DNA of 64,000 nucleotides. Source: Longibaculum muris. Its GTDB lineage: Bacteria; Bacillota_I; Bacilli_A; Erysipelotrichales; Coprobacillaceae. The notes beneath the pieces are model-generated. The model had not been told where the DNA came from and ran no database searches. It worked only from the letters and a program-made list of their open reading frames with translations. Of the stretch, positions 44,151-54,513 are shown piece by piece (position 1 is the first letter of the stretch; each line of letters opens with the position of its first letter). Location: positions 181,573-245,572 of the forward strand of contig NZ_SMCQ01000001.1 of NCBI RefSeq assembly GCF_004343035.1, read 5' to 3'. Both the position numbers and the translations under genes were made by a program.

Positions 44151-44660
44151 ATTTATTATATTGGATCAAGATTCTAAAATAATTTAATTTTTATAATAAA
44201 TAATGCATAGCAAGATAAAATAGATTATTATATTCAATCGTTATTTTAATAAATATTACTTTGTGGGAAATGATTAGAGTTAAAATAAATATCCAAAGGA
44301 CTATATTTTAAAAGTTGATGAATAAAATTTTGAAATAACTAACTTTTATCTAATATAGTAACTGTTTTTTTAAATATTTGATTAGTTGTATTCTAGAAAA
44401 AATATTATAATATGTTTATTTGAAGAGTATTAGATAACAAATGTTTTATAAAATAAATACTATAAAACAGTAATTTTAATGTATTTGAAAGATTCTAACT
44501 TAGTACATTATTGTAAACTTTTACGAACATAGAATATTTATATGGTTTATATAGATATTCTACTATTTTGACTGTTTTTTATCAAGTTTTTTTAAGTTTA
44601 CTTTTAAAAACGGATACCACATAATTATAACATGGCTGATGAAGCTATATATGTTTCATG
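44151..44660. other. AT-rich intergenic region between the lysozyme gene and locus B
   Basis: About 500 bp, extremely AT-rich, with no open frame worth calling. Several imperfect inverted repeats are present, for example ACTGTTTT near 44362 and AAAACAGT near 44465. It is the 5' flank of a long operon and could hold an unidentified regulatory site or the remains of lost genes. Confidence 0.4.
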
Positions 44661-44688
44661 TTGTTTTTATCACGTAAAATGTTATAAT
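44661..44688 (+). promoter_or_regulatory. Promoter of polysaccharide locus B
   Basis: TTGTTT (44661-44666), 16 bp, TATAAT (44683-44688). The predicted transcript has a leader of about 70 nt before the ATG at 44766. Confidence 0.65.
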
Positions 44689-44765
44689 ATTAAAAAACAT
44701 GACAATGATTGACGAATATTTTAATATGTGTTATAAATGTTGGGAATGTGAAGGGAGCAAGTATT

Positions 44766-46115
44766 ATGAGGGAAAATATCTATGCTGTATTATTATTTGT
44801 TATGGAATTAATTATTTTCTATATTTCATGTACAATATTAGATATTTCTAATCAATTAGTTTTGAAAATTGGAATCCTTTGGTTTGGGCTTATTTTTATT
44901 TTTAAACATTATAAGATTGAATCAACTTTAGTTTGGGATGAAATTCGAGATGATACAAAATCATTTTTAGCATTTTGTTTGTTAATACTTGTTATTGATT
45001 ATTCTAAAATATCATTCTATTTTAGGATAGTGTTATTAGGCTTTATAATGCTTGTTATTTCTATTATTTTGAATAGAATGTTAAGAATAGTTTTGAGACA
45101 ATATCTTGCAAGAAGAACACTTATTATTGGGACTGGTAATGATGCATATAGAGTTGCTAGTATTTCACATAACAATAGATTTGCTTTAACAGAAGTTGTT
45201 GGTTTTATCAAAGTTAAGAATGAGATACAGGCTCTGGAATTAATAAATCATGAAAAATTTAGAGTTTATAATTTTGAAAGTTTAGATAGTATTTTAAAAG
45301 AAGAAAAAATTGATCAAGTTATTATTGCAATACCACAGGCAACACGTGAACAAATTGATACTGTATCTAAAAAATTATTTGGGAAAGTACAGATTATTAA
45401 AGTATTGCCTGAGTTGAATTTTACAATGACTTTTAACTCAAAAATCAATGATTTTGATGGTGAGCTATTAATATCCACATCACGAGGAAAACTTGGTTTT
45501 GTAGAAAATATTATAAAGCGTTTAGTAGATATTTGTGCTGGACTTGCAGGATGTTTATTATTAATACCATTAACATTATATGTATCGCATAAAAATAAAA
45601 AAAACGGTGATACTGATCCAATATTTTTTAAACAAGAAAGAATTGGATTACATGGAAAGCCAATATACATATATAAATATAGATCAATGGTCCCTAATGC
45701 GGAGGTGGTTTTAGAGGAATTAATGGAAAATGATCCAGCGATAAGAGAGGAATATTTAAAAAATAAAAAGATTGTGAATGATCCACGGATAACTGAAGTA
45801 GGAAATTTTTTAAGAAAAACATCTCTAGATGAGTTCCCACAGTTTTGGAATGTATTAAAGGGTGATATGAGTTTGGTTGGACCGAGACCATATTTACCTA
45901 GAGAAAAGGAAGACATGGATATTTATTATGATTCAGTTATAGAATGTAAACCTGGTATTACAGGAATGTGGCAAGCAAATGGGCGTAGTGATGTAGGGTT
46001 TGAAGATAGGTGTAAATTAGATGATTATTATTATCGCAATTGGTCTTTAGGATTAGATTTGATTATTATTTATAAAACAGTTAAAAGTGTATTTTATGGT
46101 AAAGGTGCTTTATAG
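44766..46115 (+). CDS. Initiating polyprenyl glycosylphosphotransferase (WbaP/CpsE type), locus B
   Basis: 449 residues. Four N-terminal membrane segments, a Rossmann-like linker domain (LIIGTGNDAYRVA) and, after a fifth hydrophobic segment (about 255-275), the bacterial sugar-transferase domain: DPIFFKQERIGLHGKPIYIYKYRSMV, TSLDEFPQFWNVLKGDMSLVGPRPYLP and KPGITGMWQANGRSDV. It starts the locus B repeat unit on undecaprenyl phosphate, probably with glucose or galactose. ATG 44766 follows AAGGGAG by 8 nt; the upstream TTG 44709 has no such site. Confidence 0.93.
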   Translation: MRENIYAVLLFVMELIIFYISCTILDISNQLVLKIGILWFGLIFIFKHYKIESTLVWDEIRDDTKSFLAFCLLILVIDYSKISFYFRIVLLGFIMLVISIILNRMLRIVLRQYLARRTLIIGTGNDAYRVASISHNNRFALTEVVGFIKVKNEIQALELINHEKFRVYNFESLDSILKEEKIDQVIIAIPQATREQIDTVSKKLFGKVQIIKVLPELNFTMTFNSKINDFDGELLISTSRGKLGFVENIIKRLVDICAGLAGCLLLIPLTLYVSHKNKKNGDTDPIFFKQERIGLHGKPIYIYKYRSMVPNAEVVLEELMENDPAIREEYLKNKKIVNDPRITEVGNFLRKTSLDEFPQFWNVLKGDMSLVGPRPYLPREKEDMDIYYDSVIECKPGITGMWQANGRSDVGFEDRCKLDDYYYRNWSLGLDLIIIYKTVKSVFYGKGAL

Positions 46116-46158
46116 CATGTCTTTAGCAAAATATATTCATTGAGGAAAGGATATTTAT

Positions 46159-47325
46159 ATGAAAATTACAGTAGCAGGAACAGGATATGTTGGATTAAGT
46201 ATAGCAACATTATTAGCACAAAATAATGAAGTTATTGCTATAGATATTATTAAAGAAAAAGTTGATATGATTAACAATCATATTTCACCAATTAAAGATA
46301 AAGAAATTGAGGAATTTTTAAAAGATAAAGAATTAAATTTATTAGCAACTTTAGATAGTGAGATTGCGTATACAAACGCTGATTATATAGTTGTAGCAGC
46401 ACCAACAAATTATGATGATACTACAAATCAATTTGATACAAGTGCTGTTGAAAGTGTCATTAAAGAAGCTATTAAATATAATAATGATGCAACAATAGTT
46501 ATTAAATCTACTATTCCTGTAGGATATACTCAATTAGTGAATAAAAAATTTAATACCAATCGTATCATATTTTCTCCTGAATTTTTAAGAGAAGGAAAAG
46601 CTTTGTATGATAATCTTTATCCTTCAAGAATTGTAGTTGGAGAGCAAAGTAATAGAGCAAGAGTATTTGCAAATTTATTAAAAGATGCAGCTTTCAAACA
46701 AGAAATACCAATATTACTTACTAATTCTACAGAAGCAGAAGCAATTAAACTATTCGCTAATACGTATCTTGCTTTAAGAGTTGCATATTTCAATGAATTG
46801 GATACATATTGTGAAATTAAGAATTTAAATACTAAACAAATTATTGAAGGTATTGGTTTAGATCCGAGAATAGGAAATCATTATAATAATCCATCATTTG
46901 GATATGGTGGATATTGTTTACCTAAAGATACTAAACAACTAAAAGCTAATTATAAAGATGTACCTGAAAATTTGATAAGTGCAATTGTATCAAGTAATGA
47001 AACTAGAAAAAAACATATTTCTGATATGATTATTGAAAAAAAACCTAGTGTTGTTGGGATATATAGATTAACTATGAAAATGGGATCAGATAATTTTAGA
47101 GCTAGTGCTATCCAAGATGTTATGAAAAATATTAGAGCGGAAGGAATAGACATAATTATTTATGAACCTACTTTAAAAAAAGAAACATTCTTTAAATATA
47201 AAATAGTGAATGATTTCGAAAAATTTAAAGAAATGAGCGATGTAATAGTTGTTAATAGAATGGATGATGAATTAAATGATGTTATTGATAAAGTATATAG
47301 TAGAGATTTATACAGGAAGGATTAA
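46159..47325 (+). CDS. ugd: UDP-glucose 6-dehydrogenase
   Basis: 388 residues. [21 protein letters not shown] is the NAD motif, [19 protein letters not shown] and the active-site region [17 protein letters not shown] (catalytic Cys) are diagnostic. It oxidises UDP-glucose to UDP-glucuronate, so the locus B polymer probably contains uronic acid and is negatively charged. A 5' fragment of a second copy lies at 32422-32592. It has an AGGAAAGG ribosome binding site. Confidence 0.96.
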   Translation: MKITVAGTGYVGLSIATLLAQNNEVIAIDIIKEKVDMINNHISPIKDKEIEEFLKDKELNLLATLDSEIAYTNADYIVVAAPTNYDDTTNQFDTSAVESVIKEAIKYNNDATIVIKSTIPVGYTQLVNKKFNTNRIIFSPEFLREGKALYDNLYPSRIVVGEQSNRARVFANLLKDAAFKQEIPILLTNSTEAEAIKLFANTYLALRVAYFNELDTYCEIKNLNTKQIIEGIGLDPRIGNHYNNPSFGYGGYCLPKDTKQLKANYKDVPENLISAIVSSNETRKKHISDMIIEKKPSVVGIYRLTMKMGSDNFRASAIQDVMKNIRAEGIDIIIYEPTLKKETFFKYKIVNDFEKFKEMSDVIVVNRMDDELNDVIDKVYSRDLYRKD

Positions 47326-47328
47326 TAT

Positions 47329-47787
47329 ATGAAAAAAATTTGTTTTGCTGCTTCTTCTGGTGGTCATTTCGAACAATTGATGATGTTATATCCTTTAATG
47401 AAAAAAAACAATTCTTTTATTATCACTGAAAAAGCAAAGTATGATGTTAATACCAAAAATATAAAGACATATTACCTGAGACAAACAAATAGAAATGAAT
47501 TGATGTTAATTATAAATTTATTGATTAATTTATTGAAATCTATTTATATTTATTATAAAGAAAAACCTGATATTGTCATATGTACAGGTGTATTATCTAT
47601 GATACCTATTTGTTTAATTGCAAAAATAAATAGAAAAAAATTGATATATATAGAATCTTTCGCAAAAGTTAATTCTCCTACTTTAAGTGGTAAACTATTA
47701 TATAAATTTGCTGATGTTTTTTATGTCCAATGGGAGTCAATGATAGATATATATCCAAAAGCAAGATTTATTGGATATATATATTAA
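47329..47787 (+). CDS. Alg14/PssD-like glycosyltransferase subunit (membrane anchor)
   Basis: 152 residues. MKKICFAASSGGHFEQLMML is the Alg14/PssD/CpsF N-terminal signature; a hydrophobic stretch (about 62-80) and the DIVICTGVLSMIPICLIA segment anchor the protein. In Alg13/14-type enzymes this half recruits the catalytic subunit to the membrane. It follows ugd by 3 bp and is followed by the partner gene 14 bp later. Confidence 0.92.
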   Translation: MKKICFAASSGGHFEQLMMLYPLMKKNNSFIITEKAKYDVNTKNIKTYYLRQTNRNELMLIINLLINLLKSIYIYYKEKPDIVICTGVLSMIPICLIAKINRKKLIYIESFAKVNSPTLSGKLLYKFADVFYVQWESMIDIYPKARFIGYIY

Positions 47788-47801
47788 ATTAGGAGGTTAT
47801 T

Positions 47802-48275
47802 ATGATTTTTGTTACATTAGGTTCACAGAAATTTCAATTTAATAGGATTTTAAAAGAAATTGATTATTTGATAGAGAAAAATGTTATTCAAGAAAAAGTA
47901 TTTGCTCAAATAGGAGCTAGTACTTATTCTCCTAAATTATATGAATATAAAAATTTTTTAAATCAAAATGAGTTTAATCAAATAATGAATCAATCTTCTT
48001 TAGTTATTACACATGCAGGGACAGGAGCAATTATCACTGCTTTAAAATCTCATAAAAAAGTAATTGCAATACCCAGACTATGTAAATATAATGAACATGT
48101 TGATGATCACCAATTACAAATTTTAGAAGTTTTTACTTCTCAAAATTATATTTATGGTATTACTGATATAAAAAAATTAGAAGAGGCATTAATTGCTATT
48201 AAAAAAAAGAATTTTTGTGAATTTAAATCAAACAATTTAAAATTCTTAGAAGATTTGGAGAAAGAATTATTGTAG
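47802..48275 (+). CDS. Alg13/PssE-like glycosyltransferase subunit (catalytic)
   Basis: 157 residues. MIFVTLGSQKFQFNRILKEID and the donor-binding SLVITHAGTGAIITALKSHKKVIAIPR segment are those of the Alg13/PssE/CpsG C-terminal GT28 half. With the upstream Alg14-like subunit it would transfer a sugar, in streptococcal capsules a beta-1,4-galactose. AGGAGG is 5-6 nt before the ATG. Confidence 0.92.
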   Translation: MIFVTLGSQKFQFNRILKEIDYLIEKNVIQEKVFAQIGASTYSPKLYEYKNFLNQNEFNQIMNQSSLVITHAGTGAIITALKSHKKVIAIPRLCKYNEHVDDHQLQILEVFTSQNYIYGITDIKKLEEALIAIKKKNFCEFKSNNLKFLEDLEKELL

Positions 48276-48292
48276 GAGGTTAATAGAATATT

Positions 48293-49387
48293 ATGAAAAT
48301 ATTAGTTGTTTCAAACATGTATCCTGATAAGAGTCATCCTTTTTATGGGACTTTTGTTAAAAATTTCTGTGATCAACTTCCTTCAATTAATGTTGATTTT
48401 GAATTATCAATTATGAAAAAAAAAGATTTAAAACTAGAAAAAGTTTATAATTATATGAAATTCATTTTAGGTACAATATTTAAAATTTTATTTCAAAAAT
48501 ATGATGTGATATATATTCATTATGCATCGATAAGTAGTATACCTGTCATTGTTGCTCATATTTTCAAACGTAATTTGGTGATTTATACTAATGTTCATGG
48601 TAGTGATGTGGTGCCAGAAAACAAAAAGCATCAGCTATTTCATATGTTTACAAAAAAAATTTTAAAAATTAGTAATAAAATTATTGTACCTTCTTTATAT
48701 TTCAAAGATTATGTTGTTTCAAAATACAATCTTGATCAAAATATTATTTACATTTATTCATCGGGTGGTGTGAATCCTAACATTTTTTATAAGATTGATG
48801 ATAATTTATATAATGAAATTTTTGATGAATTCCATTTATCTGTAAACAAAAAATATGTTGCATATGTTGGGAGAATTACTAAAGATAAAGGATGGGATAT
48901 ATATTGTTATGCATTGAAAAAGATATTAGAAAATAATAATAATATTATGGGTCTTATCGCTGGTTCAGGAAATGAATATCAAAAACTTATTGATTTAACA
49001 AAAAAACTAGAAATATATGACAAAATTGTTTTTTTACCATTATTATCCCAAGAGAACTTAAATAAAATATATAATATTATAGAATGTTTAATTTTTCCAT
49101 CTAAACGTGAAGGTGAAAGTTTGGGGTTAATACCATTAGAGGCAATGTCTTCTGGAGCAATTGTTCTAGTTAATGGAATGGCTGCACCATCGAAATATAT
49201 AACTGATAAATATGACGGATTTATTTACAAAAAAAATGATATAAACAGTTTAACTAAAAATATTGAGCATATTATCAATCTTAATATATATGAAAAAAAA
49301 TATATAGCAGATAATGCCCTTTCAAAAAGTACTGAATATTATCCAGACAATTTAAATAAATATTTAAAGGAGATTTTTTATAAATGA
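48293..49387 (+). CDS. Family 4 (GT-B) glycosyltransferase
   Basis: 364 residues. KILVVSNMYPDKSHPFYGTFVKNFCDQL, VAYVGRITKDKGWDIYCYAL and FPSKREGESLGLIPLEAMSSGA are GT4 motifs, with the E-x7-E donor site in the last. It overlaps the polymerase gene by 4 bp. Confidence 0.92.
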   Translation: MKILVVSNMYPDKSHPFYGTFVKNFCDQLPSINVDFELSIMKKKDLKLEKVYNYMKFILGTIFKILFQKYDVIYIHYASISSIPVIVAHIFKRNLVIYTNVHGSDVVPENKKHQLFHMFTKKILKISNKIIVPSLYFKDYVVSKYNLDQNIIYIYSSGGVNPNIFYKIDDNLYNEIFDEFHLSVNKKYVAYVGRITKDKGWDIYCYALKKILENNNNIMGLIAGSGNEYQKLIDLTKKLEIYDKIVFLPLLSQENLNKIYNIIECLIFPSKREGESLGLIPLEAMSSGAIVLVNGMAAPSKYITDKYDGFIYKKNDINSLTKNIEHIINLNIYEKKYIADNALSKSTEYYPDNLNKYLKEIFYK

Positions 49388-50646
49388 TTTATATGAAAGA
49401 AAAAGATAAATTTAAACAAATTATTCTTATTTTGTTTTCTATCCTTCCATTTATTGATTCATTAAATGGAATATTTATAAAAAATGATATGTTTTCTATT
49501 GGTTCATTATATAAGATGCTTTTAATTGTTTATTTAATATTTCTTTTAGCTAAAAAAGGAGACATTTTAAAAATAATTTCAGGAAGTAAATATGTTTTAT
49601 TTTTTATTATATATATTTTTTTATCAATATTAATAAATCTTTTTTTATTACAAAGTCATTTGATAAGTTATAGCTATCCATTTAAATTAATTTTTAATAT
49701 TATATTTATGTATATATTATATAGTTGTTTAAAAAATCAAATTATAAATAGAGAATTATTAGATCGTATTTTTAGTAATAATGTTATCTTTATAATAATT
49801 TGTATTTTTATTCCTTATATTTTTGGATTAGGAAATACTATTTATTCTGGTAATATTGGATATAAAGGATTTTATTTTTCTCAAAATGAATTAAGTGCAA
49901 TATTGATTATATTGCTGTTTTATTCTTTATATAAATTATGTAATGATTACTCTATAATTTCCTTTTTAAAATTTATAGGAATACTATTTTGTATTATTAT
50001 TATGAGTTCTAAGACGAGTATGTTAGTAGCTTTTATAGCAATAATTGTATTATGTATAAATTTTATTTTTACAAAGAAAAAATATATTTTAGATATAATT
50101 TATAAATTTAAAAACATCGATTTTAAAAGAAAATTTTTAATAAGTTTAACTATGCTTTTTATTTTAGTTATTTGTTTTTATTTTTTATCAAAACCTATTT
50201 TTGGGTTTCTTTCTCGTCAAACTAGTTTAATTACAAACTATAATGGTAGTATTTTAGCAACTATTACAAGTGGGCGTATTTATTATGTAAATGATGCAAC
50301 CAAACAGCTAATAAATAGTCCATATTATATTTTAAATATTCTAATTGGGAATGGATTTATTTCTAATTTCTTAGTAGAAATGGATTTTTTTGATATTTTC
50401 TTTTATATTGGATTAATTGGAGTATTAATACTTATTTGGTTTATTCAATGGATATTTAAGAAAAGTACATATATGTTTGTTAAAGATAAGTCTTTTTCTT
50501 TAATCATAGGTTTTATTTTATTATTGTGTTTCTCTTTTGTTGCTGGACATATTTTATTTATGAGTACTTCTGGTATTTATGCATGTCTATATTGTGCTTT
50601 TTTGTTAAGTAATGAACATTTTAAGGAGGAAAATAAAAATGGATAA
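49384..50646 (+). CDS. wzy: O-antigen polymerase/ligase-like protein, Wzy (locus B)
   Basis: 420 residues, very hydrophobic, with about 11-12 membrane segments and a larger loop around 285-340 (RQTSLITNYNGSILATITSGRIYYVNDAT...). The loop motif with SGR followed by an amphipathic segment is typical of the Wzy_C/O-antigen ligase family. It would polymerise the locus B repeat units. Its 3' end overlaps the next gene by 8 bp and supplies that gene's AAGGAGGA ribosome binding site. Confidence 0.85.
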   Translation: MIYMKEKDKFKQIILILFSILPFIDSLNGIFIKNDMFSIGSLYKMLLIVYLIFLLAKKGDILKIISGSKYVLFFIIYIFLSILINLFLLQSHLISYSYPFKLIFNIIFMYILYSCLKNQIINRELLDRIFSNNVIFIIICIFIPYIFGLGNTIYSGNIGYKGFYFSQNELSAILIILLFYSLYKLCNDYSIISFLKFIGILFCIIIMSSKTSMLVAFIAIIVLCINFIFTKKKYILDIIYKFKNIDFKRKFLISLTMLFILVICFYFLSKPIFGFLSRQTSLITNYNGSILATITSGRIYYVNDATKQLINSPYYILNILIGNGFISNFLVEMDFFDIFFYIGLIGVLILIWFIQWIFKKSTYMFVKDKSFSLIIGFILLLCFSFVAGHILFMSTSGIYACLYCAFLLSNEHFKEENKNG

Positions 50647-51607
50647 TAGAATTAAGATTTCATACTTAGTTGTTACCTGGAATAATCAAGAAATTATAGA
50701 AGAATGCTTAAATTCATTGCTTAAATTTGAAAATAAATATGATAATCAAATTATTGTTGTTGATAATAATTCTTCAGATAATACATGTAAGATAATTAAA
50801 GAAAACTTTAGTGAAAATGTAGAATTAATTGAAAGTTCTACTAATTATGGTTTTAGTAAGGCAAACAATATTGCTTTAAAATATGCCAAAGGTGATTATA
50901 TATTTTATGTTAATCCTGATGTGATTTTTATTGAAGATATTGTTTCACCTATGATTAATATTTTACAAAATAAAAGTTATGTAGGTATTGTGAGTCCATG
51001 TTTAGTTTATAGAGATAAAAAATATCAAGTCAGTACTGGAAATTTTCCATCAATCAGTAAACTTATTTTTGATGATTTACAAATATATCATCTTGTACCA
51101 AGTAAAATAAAAATGAAATTTGCTCAAGCTCAATATAAAAACAAACAAAATAGATATGTTGATTGGACTTATGGAGCAGCTCATTTTTGTAGATATGAAG
51201 ATGTAAATAAAATTCAAGGATATCCATCAGATATATTTATGTATGGGGAAGATACAGAATTTTGTATGATTTTTTTAAAAAAATTAAACCAGAAAACATT
51301 TTATTTAGGATCTAGTGAATTAATTCATATTGGTGGTTTTAGTGAGAGTAAAGTTATAAACAGTAAAAAAGTAACTTATGTTACTCGATCAAATTTAAAT
51401 TTTGTAAAAAAATATCATAATTATATATACTATTATATATATAAGTATTTATATTTGTTTGTATCATTATTAAAATATTTAATTTTTTCTATTGCAGCCA
51501 TATTCAAAAATGATTTAAAGATATCAAACGGGAAAATAAAGTGGAAAAATACCGCCAAAACAATTTTTTGTGATAACGAAGATGTATTTGAAAATAAGAT
51601 TAAATAG
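50639..51607 (+). CDS. Family 2 glycosyltransferase, rhamnosyltransferase-like
   Basis: 322 residues. KISYLVVTWNNQEIIEECLNSL, IIVVDNNSSDNT and YVNPDVIFIED are typical of the WbbL/RfbF rhamnosyltransferase-like branch, where the metal site is NPD or NxD rather than DxD. It ends in hydrophobic helices. A role in adding rhamnose from dTDP-rhamnose is plausible given the nearby rml operon, but not proven. ATG 50639 fits AAGGAGGA; an earlier in-frame ATG does not. Confidence 0.88.
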   Translation: MDNRIKISYLVVTWNNQEIIEECLNSLLKFENKYDNQIIVVDNNSSDNTCKIIKENFSENVELIESSTNYGFSKANNIALKYAKGDYIFYVNPDVIFIEDIVSPMINILQNKSYVGIVSPCLVYRDKKYQVSTGNFPSISKLIFDDLQIYHLVPSKIKMKFAQAQYKNKQNRYVDWTYGAAHFCRYEDVNKIQGYPSDIFMYGEDTEFCMIFLKKLNQKTFYLGSSELIHIGGFSESKVINSKKVTYVTRSNLNFVKKYHNYIYYYIYKYLYLFVSLLKYLIFSIAAIFKNDLKISNGKIKWKNTAKTIFCDNEDVFENKIK

Positions 51608-51663
51608 CTTATAATTATACTGTTTAAAACTTATATGATGTAGTGTAGAAAGGAATTGTAATT

Positions 51664-52326
51664 ATGATATCTAAAGGAACTATTCATAAAATCATCAATA
51701 AATCTGATATTTTATTATATTTAAAATATAGAATTTTTAAAATTAAATGGAGAAAGCGTAATAAACATAATTTCACAATTGCTATGAATGCATTTGATTT
51801 AAACAAAGTCAAAGTAGGAAATGGTACGTATGGAAAATTAAATGTTAAACATTTTGGAAATGAGAATGAAATGCTTATTATTGGAAACTATTGTTCAATT
51901 GCACCAGAAACAATTTTTATATTAGGTGGAGAACATAACTATCACACACTCTCTACCTATCCGTTTCAAAATAAATATGGACATAATAAGAATGAATCTA
52001 TAGTAAGAGGTCCTATTATTGTAGAAGATGATGTATGGATTGGGTATGGTGCTGTTATTATGTCTGGTGTTACTGTGGGAAGAGGAAGTATAATAGGAGC
52101 AAAATCTGTTGTTACAAAAGATGTTCCTCCATTTGCAATTGTTGGAGGTGTTCCTGCAAAGGTTATTAAATATAGATTTAATAACACAATCCAAGCAAAG
52201 ATAAGTAAGTTAGATTTATCAACTCTTTCCTTTACTCAAATAATAGATAAAATGGATTATTTGAATATGCAAGTTAATGAAGAAAATATTGATGAAATAA
52301 TTAGCAAGATTGAGGGAGAAGAGTAA
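51664..52326 (+). CDS. CatB/Vat-like hexapeptide O-acetyltransferase
   Basis: 220 residues. Left-handed beta-helix: [28 protein letters not shown] (catalytic His in GGEHNYH) and [53 protein letters not shown]. It probably O-acetylates a sugar of the locus B polymer with acetyl-CoA. Its stop overlaps the next ATG (TAATG). Confidence 0.92.
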   Translation: MISKGTIHKIINKSDILLYLKYRIFKIKWRKRNKHNFTIAMNAFDLNKVKVGNGTYGKLNVKHFGNENEMLIIGNYCSIAPETIFILGGEHNYHTLSTYPFQNKYGHNKNESIVRGPIIVEDDVWIGYGAVIMSGVTVGRGSIIGAKSVVTKDVPPFAIVGGVPAKVIKYRFNNTIQAKISKLDLSTLSFTQIIDKMDYLNMQVNEENIDEIISKIEGEE

Positions 52327-53330
52327 TGTTGAAAATCACTATAATTATTCCGTGTTATAATTGCGAAAAATATATAAAAAAATGTGTAGAGAGTATATTA
52401 AATCAAACATATCAAAATATTGAAATTATTTTAATTAATGATGGATCAACTGACAATACTGATGCTGTTATTAATTTGATAATGGAAAATACAACTAACA
52501 TTGTGTATATTAATAAAGAAAATACAGGTGTTAGTGATACGAGAAATGTAGGAATAAATGAAGCAACAGGTGACTATATAATGTTTATTGATAGTGATGA
52601 TTTTATTGAGCATAATTATATTAACGAATTTGTTAAAGGTGCCAAGGATAATCCTGATTTGATTGTTGGTGGCTTTACATATATATTAAATGATGGATTA
52701 AAAGAACAGATTTCAGGAATACAATTTGAAATGATTTCAAAAGAAAATTATTTAGATAAGTATTACTTAGATAGTATAACAAAAAGGATTCTTTTTGGAC
52801 CTATAAATAAATTATATAAGCGAACATTATTGCAAGATAAAAAAATACGTTTTAGAAAAGATATTTCAATAAGAGAAGACGGAATTTTTGTGTTAGATTA
52901 TTTAGATGTATGTTCAACTATTTCTGGAATTAAAAATTGTGGTTATTACTATGTTCAACAAATAGAAGGAACATCACTTGTTTCAAAATTTAACAACAAT
53001 GAATTAAAAATTAATTCATTATATTTCAAAAAGATTTTACAGTTTTTATCTAATGAAAAAGATTCTAAAGTAATAAGAAATATATTTCCAATTTTTTTAA
53101 ATATGGATTACTCTTCAATAAAAAAATTTTATTTATCAAAAGATTATAATTTTATTAAAGGAATATTATATATATTTAAGGTAAAAAAGGATAGTACGTA
53201 CAGGTATGCAAGAAATGCTTTATTTAAAGAAAATATAAGATTGTCTTTAAAATATTATAGACCCATTTTATTAATTCATATTATTAATTGTCGAAAAAAA
53301 TATTTTATATTAAATAAGGACTGTAAATAA
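52326..53330 (+). CDS. Family 2 glycosyltransferase
   Basis: 334 residues. ITIIIPCYNCEKYIKKCVESILNQTYQNIEIILINDGSTDNT and DSDDFIEHNY define the GT-A fold. The C-terminal part is rich in Lys and Tyr. It starts on the last base of the acetyltransferase stop codon. Confidence 0.9.
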   Translation: MLKITIIIPCYNCEKYIKKCVESILNQTYQNIEIILINDGSTDNTDAVINLIMENTTNIVYINKENTGVSDTRNVGINEATGDYIMFIDSDDFIEHNYINEFVKGAKDNPDLIVGGFTYILNDGLKEQISGIQFEMISKENYLDKYYLDSITKRILFGPINKLYKRTLLQDKKIRFRKDISIREDGIFVLDYLDVCSTISGIKNCGYYYVQQIEGTSLVSKFNNNELKINSLYFKKILQFLSNEKDSKVIRNIFPIFLNMDYSSIKKFYLSKDYNFIKGILYIFKVKKDSTYRYARNALFKENIRLSLKYYRPILLIHIINCRKKYFILNKDCK

Positions 53331-53369
53331 TTATTGCAGTTTTATTTAACGAAAGGGATGGATTAAATA

Positions 53370-54311
53370 ATGTTTTCACTTATTGTAGTCGATTATAATA
53401 CTATTTCTGTAACAATTTCATATATTAAAAAATTTTTAAAAGCAATAAATCCAGAAATCTTTTTACATATAATAATTATTCAGAATGGTGATAAAAATAA
53501 GGATATAGAACTTTTAACAAATTGTTTTGGTCAAAATAAAAATTATAGCGAGAAAATAGCTGAGAAGGAAGTATATTTTTTTCAAAATGACAAATGCAGC
53601 ATTTGCTATTGTCATTCTGGGGAAAATCTAGGCTATGCTAGAGGAAATAATTTAGGTGCGAAAATTGCAAAAAAAATATGGAATGATCCATATTTAATTA
53701 TAAGTAACAATGACTTAGAAATTGATTGTATAAATTTAAATTTAATAGAAGATATATTTATTTCTAATGAAGATGTTGGTGTTATTGGTCCTCAAGTCAT
53801 CACTCCCTCTGGTATTCAACAATCTCCTCAAAAGTGGAGTTCTGCCTATAAAAGATTAATTGTTTATTATTGGCTACGTTGGGTTGCAGCATTTCTACCA
53901 GCCAAAAAGAAATCACAATTTTTAGTAAAACATTGTAATGATATTGTGAAAAATGCATCAAGTGGGAAATGTGATTGGATTTCAGGTTGTTTTATGTTTA
54001 TTCGTTCTAAGGCATTTTTTGAAATAGATATGTTTGATGAATACACATTTCTATATGGAGAAGAAATGATTTTAAGTCGTAGAATGGAAAAAAAAGGATA
54101 TGCTGTTTATTTTTGTAATGAACAAATAGTAATCCATAATCATGCACAAACGACAAAAAAAACAATATCTATTATGGAATCAAGGGAATTAGATTTCAAT
54201 GCTATTATGTATTATTACAAAACATATTGTAACACATCGCCTATTATATTAAGGCTAGCACAAATCAATTTTAATATCTATAAATTCTTTTTTATAAACA
54301 TAAAAAGATAA
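53370..54311 (+). CDS. Family 2 glycosyltransferase, rhamnosyltransferase-like
   Basis: 313 residues. FSLIVVDYNTISVTISYI at the start, GENLGYARGNNLGAKIA, and SNNDLEID as donor/metal site match WbbL/RfbN-like enzymes; DWISGCFMFIRSKAFFEIDMFDEYTFLYGEEMILSRRMEKKGY is the conserved acceptor-side motif of this branch. It may use dTDP-rhamnose. It is preceded by a GAAAGGGA ribosome binding site and followed by about 200 bp of AT-rich sequence. Confidence 0.88.
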   Translation: MFSLIVVDYNTISVTISYIKKFLKAINPEIFLHIIIIQNGDKNKDIELLTNCFGQNKNYSEKIAEKEVYFFQNDKCSICYCHSGENLGYARGNNLGAKIAKKIWNDPYLIISNNDLEIDCINLNLIEDIFISNEDVGVIGPQVITPSGIQQSPQKWSSAYKRLIVYYWLRWVAAFLPAKKKSQFLVKHCNDIVKNASSGKCDWISGCFMFIRSKAFFEIDMFDEYTFLYGEEMILSRRMEKKGYAVYFCNEQIVIHNHAQTTKKTISIMESRELDFNAIMYYYKTYCNTSPIILRLAQINFNIYKFFFINIKR

Positions 54312-54513
54312 TTACTTTGATATAAAAAATATTACTGATTAAATGTAATAATTAGGAACAAATCTAATTTGTGGGAGAATATTATTATATACATATAATT
54401 TTACTGATAAAAAGAATATTCATAATTAATAATGAGACAATAATAGATTTTAATACGTATATTAAAAGAGCAAAGGAAGAATTTGAAATAGTTCTGGAAG
54501 GAGAAATTTATAT

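Noticed and set aside
45314..45916. 200-codon minus-strand ORF
   Set aside because: It lies fully inside the WbaP-like gene on the opposite strand, has no domain and no ribosome binding site.
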